Shown in pieces: positions 1 to 5,599 of a stretch of DNA of 9,273 nt (the first letter of the stretch is position 1; every line of letters starts with the position of its first letter). The position numbers and the translations under genes are program-made. Location: contig JAGHEC010000017.1 of the NCBI GenBank assembly GCA_021159525.1, positions 1-9,273 on the forward strand, written 5' to 3'. This DNA comes from Deltaproteobacteria bacterium (GTDB lineage: Bacteria > Desulfobacterota > DSM-4660 > Desulfatiglandales > Desulfatiglandaceae). Under the pieces are notes generated by a model, which saw only the letters and a list, made by a program, of their open reading frames with translations, did not search any database and was not told where the DNA came from.

Positions 1-24
1 CTCCCTGGATAGGTTATAGGCCCC

Positions 25-600
25 ATGAATGGAATCTATCTCAAAATATACAACGCGGCTAAGCCGTATCTTAATACGAGAGACAATGATATACACACAA
101 ATGTTTGTTACTCTTTTGCAGTAAAACTATTAAAGGCCGAAGGAGGCCAAGAACAGGTCGTTTTCCCTGCCATTATTCTTCATGACGTGGGATGGAGCCG
201 GATTCCGCAAGAACTCCACAATAAGGCATTTGGTCCGGGTAAACATAAAGATAAAAAGCTCAATAGGATACATGAGGTAGAAGGGGCAAAAATCGCTAAA
301 AAGATCCTGCGAGACATCAACTATGATCAAAGCCTTATTGAGAAAATCACAGACATCGTCCTGGGTCATGATTCCAGGAAAGACCCTTTGTCCCTGGACG
401 ATGCAATCGTCAAAGACTCGGATAAGCTGTGGCGCTTTTCAGATGTCGGGATGAGGGTCAGCATGAAACGTTTTGAATTGGATGCATCCTCTTATATTAG
501 ATACTTGGAAAGCCAAATCCATAAATGGTTCTTTACAAAGTACGGTAGACGCATAGCCGAACAGGAACTCCATTTCAGAAGAATGTCTCCTTTGACTTGA
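25..600 (+). CDS. HD-domain metal-dependent phosphohydrolase (HD superfamily, substrate unknown)
   Basis: Predicted soluble protein of 191 residues with the HD-superfamily metal ligands in order: His24 (in IHTNVCYSFA), the His53-Asp54 doublet (LHDVGWS), His83 (IHEVEGA), His115 (GHDSRK) and Asp131/Asp133 (VKDSDKLW). HD proteins hydrolyse phosphate esters or nucleotides; the substrate cannot be read from sequence. ATG 25 is the only reasonable start, because an in-frame TAG lies at 10-12; the ribosome binding site is weak. The gene is clearly more A+T-rich than its neighbours, which suggests separate ancestry. The last few residues (about MSPLT) seem to come from the sequence fused downstream rather than from the HD family, since the LysR-like frame becomes recognisable at about 579-597 and the HD stop (598-600) lies inside it. 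The catalytic core looks intact. Confidence 0.85.
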   Translation: MNGIYLKIYNAAKPYLNTRDNDIHTNVCYSFAVKLLKAEGGQEQVVFPAIILHDVGWSRIPQELHNKAFGPGKHKDKKLNRIHEVEGAKIAKKILRDINYDQSLIEKITDIVLGHDSRKDPLSLDDAIVKDSDKLWRFSDVGMRVSMKRFELDASSYIRYLESQIHKWFFTKYGRRIAEQELHFRRMSPLT

Positions 601-1016
601 TTGCCGCAGAACCGATCATCATGAAAGAGATCGGATCAGGAACGCGACGCGTGGTCAACGAGTTGTTCGAGAAAAACGGGCATGCCCCGAACATCCTGAT
701 GGAGACCAGCAACACGGAATTCATCAAACAGCTGGTTCAGCGGGGAGATGGAATATCCTTCCTGGTAAGGCAGTCTGCGGCTGTGGAACTGGAAGAGGGG
801 AGGCTGGCCTCTGTCGCATTGGAGGGTTCCAAGATCTTTTTGGATGTCAGCATTGCCTATCTGAAAAATCAGCACCTGTCCCCATCGGCCCAGGCCTTTC
901 TGGATATGCTCCGCAAGATCGCCCCGGAAAAGGCCCCGCCTCAGGGGTTCAGGTCCATTGTGGGCGATATGCTCAAAAACTGGGAACAGACAAACCTGCG
1001 CAAGGGACCCCGGTAA
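597..1016 (+). pseudogene. LysR-type transcriptional regulator remnant (C-terminal effector-binding half only)
   Basis: About 139 residues match the distal half of a LysR substrate-binding domain: a DLxAEPIIMKEIGSGTRR-like segment, then ETSNTEFIKQLVQRGDGISFL, a short-chain strand, and a closing helix SPSAQAFLDMLRKI. The N-terminal winged helix-turn-helix and the first effector subdomain, about 170-190 residues in this family, are absent. Reading the same frame upstream reaches a TAG at 546-548 without any LysR-like sequence before about residue NVSFDL (about 582). The remnant therefore starts abruptly inside the 3' end of the HD gene. A TTG at 597 could act as a start, overlapping the HD stop, but a product without a DNA-binding domain could not work as a normal LysR regulator. 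I read it as a gene truncated by recombination. It converges on the DUF35 gene 59 bp away and may once have regulated that acyl-CoA locus. Confidence 0.75.
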
Positions 1017-1075
1017 TCCCGCCTTGCCCGCCCCTTGCGCCACGCCTGCGGACATCACGAGGGCCTTTACATGTT

Positions 1076-1501
1076 TCAGCCCAGACCCTCCGCGGATGAT
1101 AATGGCCTGAATTTCGGCAGCGTAATCCTATCAACTACATCCTCCCACGCGACCTCCACCGGCATGTCGCACACCACCTGCTCAGGTCGGCAACCGACTA
1201 TATTGGTCAGGAGGTGAGGCCCCTCATCCAGCGCCACAACGGCTACCGTATAGGGCAGGTCGCCTGCGAATCCCGGATGATACGCGACATGATAAACAGC
1301 AAAGGTGTACACCCTGCCGATTCCCTTGGAAATCAGCCGTCTGGTTTCGGTGCAATGGCACCGGGGGCAGCGATCCGAGGGCGGCCATCTGACGTGGCCG
1401 CACCCCTTGCATTGTTGAAACCTGAGTTCGTGCATTCGACAGCCCTCCCAGAAGGCCTGGTTGTCCGCATTGATCCTCGGTAGGGGTTTATCATATGACA
1501 T
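1076..1501 (-). CDS. DUF35 zinc-ribbon / OB-fold protein, thiolase partner
   Basis: Protein of 141 residues with the DUF35 architecture: an N-terminal helix (NADNQAFWEGCRMHELRFQQC), a rubredoxin-like zinc ribbon with Cys31, Cys34, Cys45 and Cys48 (CKGC...CPRC), then an OB-fold from about 60 to 130 containing GRVYTFAVYH and PYTVAVVALDEGP. DUF35 proteins form complexes with thiolase-type condensing or lipid-transfer enzymes in acyl-CoA metabolism and probably bind the CoA moiety. The ATG at 1501 is preceded by AGGAGG, which lies in the last codons of the thiolase-like gene just upstream (its stop is 3 nt from this start), so the two are translationally coupled. All four zinc ligands are present and the gene looks intact, although its partner gene carries an internal stop. 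A function in a specific degradation pathway is inferred, not shown. Confidence 0.88.
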   Translation of the reverse strand: MSYDKPLPRINADNQAFWEGCRMHELRFQQCKGCGHVRWPPSDRCPRCHCTETRRLISKGIGRVYTFAVYHVAYHPGFAGDLPYTVAVVALDEGPHLLTNIVGCRPEQVVCDMPVEVAWEDVVDRITLPKFRPLSSAEGLG

Positions 1502-1504
1502 CGG

Positions 1505-2674
1505 TTACCACCTCCTCAGCAGGATGCATGAATGGCTCTCCAAAATGCCCCCGTTGTCGCTTATCATGATAATTTCAGGCGATTTGGTCCGGGTTTCAGG
1601 ACCCAGCTGCCGTTTTCCACACCGGCCCATGATCTGCATAGCCCCCTCGGCAATCGGGGTCAGTCCCATAAAGTAGGCCTCTGAAAGCTGGCCGCCCGAG
1701 GTATTGACCGGCATGCTTCCGCCCGGCTCAATGGTCCCGCCCTGGAGCCAGTCACGGCCTTCGCCGGGTTTAAAAAAACCATAGTCCTGGAGGGTAATCT
1801 CTACAGTGTACGTAAAACAGTCATAGATCTCGCACGCATCCACCTCATCAAGCCTGATGCCGGCCATTGCCAGCGCCGTCTCTCCAGCCTTCCTTGCACC
1901 GGTCGGCCCGGCCATCCAGTCGGACTGGGCAACGGCTGTGGACGGATGGTCCTGGCCCATCCCCATGATCACGGCAGGGGGCTGTTTCAGGTCACGCGCC
2001 CGCTCGAGCGAGGTGACGATAATGGCCCGTCCCCCATCCGTAATCAGGCAGTTGTCAGGGAGGCGCAAGGGCTCCACCACCCATCTGGCCTTGTCGTAAT
2101 CCGCTTCGGTCATGGGCTTCCCAAACATCATGGCGGCCGGATTGAGGTTGGCCCATTTACGCTGGCCTACAGCGATTTTTTTCCACGTTTCAGGGCCGGT
2201 GCCGAACTCGTGCATTGCCCTCCTGGCGGCCAGCGCATATCCGCCCGTAGCGCCGAAATGCCCGAAGACAGCATCATCTCCCGAAAGCTCCATGAGCATC
2301 CGCCGCATGCTGTCGCCCGACAGGGCGTTGTGGCCATAGGAAATAAGGACATAACGGCATAATCCTGATTCGAGCACGCCAACTGCGTGCTGCAAGTGAC
2401 TCCGCGATCAGTTCGCGTCCTGACTGATATAGGTGGGCGCGATCCCCAGGTGCTGGGCGATCATCGCGGGCGTCAAGGCATTTTCATTGGAATCCGCCGG
2501 AAACTGGCGATAGCAGATGAACCCGTCCACATCATCTTTGTCCAACCCGGCATCCTTGATGGCATTGGCCGATGCCTCCAGATGAAAACTCAGGGATGTT
2601 CTTCCCGGGACACGCCCCTGGGCCGTGTATCCCACTCCCACAACAGCATATTTGTCTCTAAGCAATGACGTCAT
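1505..2674 (-). pseudogene. SCP-x/thiolase-like acetyl-CoA acetyltransferase gene interrupted by one in-frame TGA
   Basis: Starts at ATG 2674 behind GGGAGG. The first 88 codons (to 2411) encode the thiolase N-terminus (KYAVVGVGYTAQGRVPGRT, then IKDAGLDKDDVDGFI). A TGA at 2408-2410 follows. The same frame then continues (SRSHLQHAVGVLESGLCRYV) to TAA at 1505-1507. Without the TGA the product would be 389 residues, the usual length for this family, so nothing else is missing. C-terminal landmarks are EIYDCFTYTVEITLQDYGFF, the glycine-rich PGGSMPVNTSGGQLSEAYF and EGAMQIMGRCGKRQ. The proteins act on acyl-CoA thioesters together with DUF35 partners. In my alignment the residue at the classical catalytic Cys position is about two residues before the TGA and is not Cys. 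The interruption may be a nonsense mutation (for example TGG to TGA) or recoding. A TTG at 2395 preceded by GGAG could restart translation and yield a 296-residue C-terminal piece (1505-2395). Confidence 0.8.
2373..2391 (-). other. Perfect hairpin just downstream of the in-frame TGA (SECIS-like position)
   Basis: On the coding (minus) strand, AGCACGC and GCGTGCT form a 7-bp perfect stem with the loop AGTTG. The loop begins 24 nt after the TGA at 2408-2410, inside the short distance at which bacterial SECIS elements place their apical loop, and it contains G residues. There is no convincing bulged U, and the lower stem is poor beyond a possible G-C pair across one unpaired C. It may simply be a chance G+C-rich coding hairpin. 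The structure is visible; the function is conjecture. Confidence 0.25.
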
Positions 2675-2739
2675 CCGACCTCCCTTCTGATACCTGAAGC
2701 GGACTGTTTTTCTCCTTGCCTAAACAGCGCCTGAATAAA

Positions 2740-2857
2740 AACTCTAAGATTCGGGGGCGATAACAGGGAACGTACCACCGGGCCGGGAGGATTTTTCTCC
2801 CGCTCCGGGCCTCCCGGCAGCCGCGCCAAAAAACCTTCTACCCCTATTTATTAACCT
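2740..2857 (-). repeat. Palindromic intergenic repeat, short form (copy C)
   Basis: Read on the minus strand, this stretch begins AGGTTAATAAATAGGGG and ends near TTATCGCCCCCGAATCTTAGAGTT. It matches both ends of the two longer copies at 5178-5408 and 8395-8626, including TAATAAATAGGGG, the GTTTTTT tract, CTGCCGGGAGG, CCCGGAGC, AGAAAAATC, the GGTACGTTCCCTGTTATC stretch and the terminal GAG. The central module of the long copies is absent: CCGGGAGG (2810-2817) is joined directly to CCCGGAGC, giving a CCGGG-AGG-CCCGG apical hairpin. The GTAAT next to the left end of the long copies is also present (2858-2862). This copy is more diverged than the other two. It lies in the divergent region between the thiolase-like and radical SAM genes. 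The remaining sequence from 2863 to about 3050 shows no gene or element I can name. Confidence 0.8.
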
Positions 2858-3082
2858 ATTACGCGAGGGGGGACAACCCCAAATTTGACCAAAAATCACC
2901 CTTGAACAGTTACTTATTGGGTATCCATTCGGCCATGCAAAGAAGCTTCCGGCCTTAGCGCGTATTTGCTCCGGCAAAAGGCAAAACCAAGAAAAATGCA
3001 CATACCGGACTGGCGCCGTTGCCAATTGCAGTCTCGGCTGTTAACCGCATCAAGGGTTTAAAAACCAAAAAGAGGTAATATC

Positions 3083-3111
3083 TTGAATGGATGGTACATA
3101 AATGGTACTGT
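3083..3111 (+). promoter_or_regulatory. Possible promoter and direct-repeat operator upstream of the radical SAM gene
   Basis: TTGAAT (3083-3088) is followed after 17 bp by TACTGT (3106-3111), a weak sigma70-type pair about 33 bp before the ATG at 3144. Within the spacer ATGGTAC occurs twice (3091-3097 and 3102-3108) with starts 11 bp apart, about one helical turn, as seen for dimeric or tandem regulators. The -10 match is poor, so the promoter call is weak; the direct repeat is plain to see. The gene's own ribosome binding site is AGAGG at 3130-3134, nine bases from the start. Confidence 0.25.
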
Positions 3112-3143
3112 GATAATCTTAAACCGAAAAGAGGTTTGGGAAG

Positions 3144-4307
3144 ATGCTTCTAAAGGAATACAGTTTTGAACAGGGGCCGATCCGGCCGCCTAACGAGGCC
3201 CGTAGTCTCCTGTTGCGGGTAACCCGGAACTGCCCCTGGAACCAGTGCCGGTTCTGCCCGGTCTATAAAAAGCGAAAATTTTCCCTCCGCACGGTGGAGG
3301 AGATCAAACAGGATATCTCCACGGTCCGGGCGATCGTGGACGATATCAAGGCCCTGTCGTGGCGTCTGGGGTACAGCGGCGAAGTCAACGACCCGGTGAT
3401 CAATGCCATCTTCGGCAACGGACGCGGCCGGAGCGACGCCTATCGAAGCGTTGCAGTTTGGCTCTATTATGGGACAGGCGCCTGTTTTCTCCAGGATGCG
3501 GACAACATGGTCGTTAGGACCGCCGACCTGGTGGAGATCCTGAGCTTTTTGAGACAAAAACTCCCGGAGATCACCCGGGTTACCACCTATGCCCGATCCC
3601 GCTCGGTGGCACGCAAGTCCGTGGAAGGCCTGACAGAGATTCGACAGGCCGGCCTGGACAGGATCCATATCGGTCTCGAGACCGCCTATGACCCGTTGCT
3701 CAAGTTCATGAAAAAGGGGGTCACGGGGGCCGGCCACATCGAGGCTGGGCAAAAGGTTCTCAAGGCCGGGATGGAACTCTCCGAATATGTAATGCCAGGC
3801 CTCGGCGGACAGGAGATGTGGCGGGAACACGCCCTGGCCACTGCAAATGCACTCAACCAGATCGATCCCCACTTTATCCGGCTCCGAAGCCTGAGGATTC
3901 CCAAGCGGGTCCCCCTGTACCAAAGCCTCAAGGACGGGTCATTTACCATGCAGACCGATGACATGGTCGTAGAGGAGATCAAGCTCTTTATCGAGACCCT
4001 TGACGGCATCACGAGCGTGGTAACCAGCGATCACATTATGAATCTTTTGGAAGAGGTCTCGGGCAAGCTGCCGGAAGACAAGGAAAAGATGTTAGGGGTG
4101 ATCCGCCGGTATCAGGAACTCTCCGATATGGATCGGCTTATCTACCGGCTCGGCCGGCGCGGGGGGGCCTACGGCTCCATCGATGACCTGGAGCGTGATC
4201 CGGTCGCCTATGGAAAACTCAAGGCCCTCTTGCAGGATGTCCGGGCCGGGGAGGGAGCGGAGGGGGTTGAAAGGCTGATCGCCGATATGGTGGACCAGTA
4301 TGTGTAG
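3144..4307 (+). CDS. Radical SAM protein (COG1032/Elp3-like), function unknown
   Basis: Protein of 387 residues. An N-terminal cysteine cluster RNCPWNQCRFCPVY (Cys30, Cys35, Cys38) should hold the 4Fe-4S cluster that cleaves S-adenosylmethionine. Its spacing is CX4CX2C rather than the usual CX3CX2C. Other TIM-barrel landmarks are YYGTGACFLQDADNMVV (about 108-124), RIHIGLET (173-180) and EYVMPGLGG (214-222), which resembles the PGLPG-type turn of Elp3-like enzymes. The C-terminal part (about 246-387) contains LRSLRIPKRVPLY and SDHIMNLLEEVSGKLPEDKE, typical of a group of uncharacterised COG1032-like proteins. There is no cobalamin-binding domain and no transmembrane segment. The start is chosen by AGAGG nine bases upstream. 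The next gene, a precorrin-2 dehydrogenase, follows on the same strand after 138 bp containing a hairpin, so co-transcription is uncertain. It is not recognisably AhbC, AhbD or HemN. The substrate is unknown. Confidence 0.85.
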   Translation: MLLKEYSFEQGPIRPPNEARSLLLRVTRNCPWNQCRFCPVYKKRKFSLRTVEEIKQDISTVRAIVDDIKALSWRLGYSGEVNDPVINAIFGNGRGRSDAYRSVAVWLYYGTGACFLQDADNMVVRTADLVEILSFLRQKLPEITRVTTYARSRSVARKSVEGLTEIRQAGLDRIHIGLETAYDPLLKFMKKGVTGAGHIEAGQKVLKAGMELSEYVMPGLGGQEMWREHALATANALNQIDPHFIRLRSLRIPKRVPLYQSLKDGSFTMQTDDMVVEEIKLFIETLDGITSVVTSDHIMNLLEEVSGKLPEDKEKMLGVIRRYQELSDMDRLIYRLGRRGGAYGSIDDLERDPVAYGKLKALLQDVRAGEGAEGVERLIADMVDQYV

Positions 4308-4317
4308 GAACTAAACT

Positions 4318-4347
4318 GCGCCTGAATGAAAACCCCGTTCAGGCACA
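4318..4347 (+). terminator. Stem-loop after the radical SAM gene, possible terminator
   Basis: GCCTGAA (4320-4326) pairs with TTCAGGC (4338-4344) around an 11-nt loop, extendable by TG/CA pairs across one mismatch. It lies 10 bp after the stop codon. No T-run follows (the next bases are ACAATT), so it would be a weak intrinsic terminator or a 3'-end processing structure. The left half of this sequence recurs at 2727-2742. The rest of the gap up to 4445 shows no further feature. Confidence 0.4.
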
Positions 4348-4445
4348 ATTCCGACCTGAGGAATTAACGATTGAGGTGCCCAATATTTACTGCCCTGCAT
4401 CGGGAACCGACAACAGACAAGCCATAACCGGCGAGTAAAATTTCC

Positions 4446-5108
4446 GTGAGTTATTATCCAATATTCGTACAGCTTGAGGGCATGACGGCCCTTGTGGTGG
4501 GAGGCGGGGCCGTGGCCCTCAGAAAAGTGGAGACCCTCCTCGCATTCGGGGCCGCGGTATCCATTGTCAGCAGGGACCTCGTCCCGGAGCTGAGGGAGCG
4601 GGTCGATGACGGGACCATCCGCTTTTTGGGCCGGGACATGACGGATTCCTTTTTTGAGCGGGTTTCCCTGGTGATAGCGGCCACGGACGACGCAGGGCTC
4701 AACCGAAGGGTAAGCGAGGTGGCACGCAAAAGGGGGCTCTTGGTGAATGCGGTGGATCAGCCGGCCGACTGCACCTTTATTGTCCCTTCCATTGTCCGGA
4801 GGGGGGATTTTCTCATCGCCATCTCCACATCCGGTAAGAGCCCGGCCCTGTCCAAAAAAATCCGGAAAAGACTCGAGGCCCAGTTCGGGGATGAGTACGC
4901 CCGCTTTCTAAGTCTCATGGGTCGCGTGCGCAGGGCCGTTATGGACCTCGGACTTCCCCAGGAGGAAAACAGCCGGATTTTTCACGAGATTGTAGACAGC
5001 GACATTATGGAGGCCCTGGCCCGGAATGACAAACAGGGCGTGACCGCCAGGCTCAGACAGATCCTCCCGGCCGGCACAGAGATCGGGTCGGTTCTGGAAG
5101 AAATGTGA
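4446..5108 (+). CDS. sirC: Precorrin-2 dehydrogenase / sirohydrochlorin ferrochelatase-type protein (siroheme synthase N-terminal domain)
   Basis: Cytosolic enzyme of 220 residues that oxidises precorrin-2 to sirohydrochlorin with NAD+. Some family members (Met8/CysG type) also insert iron to make siroheme, the cofactor of dissimilatory and assimilatory sulfite reductases. Visible motifs: the Rossmann loop VVGGGAVALRKVETLL (17-32), the conserved NAVDQPADCTFIVPS (101-115) whose Asp104 matches the catalytic Asp of this family, and FLIAISTSGKSPALSKKIRK (122-141). The CysG methyltransferase domain is absent, so this is the stand-alone form common in archaea, Gram-positives and deltaproteobacteria. 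The start is GTG 4446, giving the family-typical beginning MSYYPIF; the ribosome binding site is poor (GGCGAG further upstream). In many such genomes this gene precedes hemA; here a repeat and a convergent gene follow instead. Ferrochelatase activity cannot be judged from sequence. Confidence 0.92.
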   Translation: MSYYPIFVQLEGMTALVVGGGAVALRKVETLLAFGAAVSIVSRDLVPELRERVDDGTIRFLGRDMTDSFFERVSLVIAATDDAGLNRRVSEVARKRGLLVNAVDQPADCTFIVPSIVRRGDFLIAISTSGKSPALSKKIRKRLEAQFGDEYARFLSLMGRVRRAVMDLGLPQEENSRIFHEIVDSDIMEALARNDKQGVTARLRQILPAGTEIGSVLEEM

Positions 5109-5177
5109 TGGTACGCCATTGTGTGCGTCAGCGCTGGACAATGTCCATTTTTATTGTGTTATCACACAAAAAGTAAT

Positions 5178-5408
5178 AGCTCAATAAATAGGGGCAGGAG
5201 GGTTTTTCTGACGCGACTGCCGGGAGGGTGCCGTCTCTTCGTGACTTATCAGTGGGGGAAGCCGCAGCTCGACGAAGTCGAGAATGCGGAGGGGGCAAGT
5301 GTCCCCCACAGATAAGTCACTGAAGAGACCAGCCCGGAGGCCCGGAGCAAAAGAAAAATCTTCCTGTCCCGCTGGTATGTTCCCTGTTATCCCCCCAATT
5401 ATTGAGCT
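5178..5408 (+). repeat. Palindromic intergenic repeat, long form (copy A)
   Basis: 231-bp element with perfect 10-bp terminal inverted repeats (AGCTCAATAA at 5178-5187, its complement at 5399-5408). Inside, 5191-5209 pairs with 5352-5370 over 19 positions without a break, three of them G-T. The module 5228-5340 holds a second long palindrome: 5233-5258 pairs with 5303-5329 over 25 bp with one mismatch and one bulge. At the tip, CTCGAC-GAA-GTCGAG forms a small hairpin flanked by CCGCA/TGCGG. The whole element could fold into one long branched hairpin. It closely resembles copy B (8395-8626) and shares both ends with short copy C (2740-2857). It carries no gene: the open frames across it merely reflect its composition. 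The rest of this convergent gap (5109-5177 and 5409-5599) holds no gene I can support. Confidence 0.88.
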
Positions 5409-5599
5409 GATGCGATTTTCTCATATCAGTGTATCAGGGAGATCTCAAGACCCCGTGAACGGTTACTCGCCCAGGCAGGGTGATCCTGACCTGACTTGCG
5501 GTTGCAGAATGTCAAAAATTCAGGGTAGGCTGGGCCCGGCACGGTTTGCGCCCTTTTCAGGCCTGGTCCTGCCAAGACCTGCCGCCGGAAGGGGACCGA

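Noticed and set aside
636..1058. 140-codon minus-strand frame opposite the LysR remnant
   Set aside because: It is the antisense shadow of a recognisable LysR domain and resembles no protein family.
2395..2410. Frameshift in the thiolase-like gene
   Set aside because: Both halves are in the same frame; the only interruption is a TGA codon, so no insertion or deletion is needed.
3083..3169. Short leader peptide starting at TTG 3083 behind AGAGG and overlapping the radical SAM start
   Set aside because: A 28-codon frame with a non-ATG start, no regulatory codon run and no attenuator hairpin. It is easily due to chance.
3144..5108. Radical SAM gene plus sirC as an alternative heme (AhbC/AhbD) cluster
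   Set aside because: The radical SAM protein lacks features I associate with AhbC or AhbD and has a different cysteine spacing; a 138-bp gap with a hairpin separates the two genes.
5154..5169. Hairpin TTGTGT-TATC-ACACAA after sirC as an intrinsic terminator or CRP/FNR site
   Set aside because: The T-run precedes rather than follows the hairpin on the plus strand, there is no trailing T-run on the minus strand either, and the half-site spacing does not fit TGTGA-N6-TCACA.
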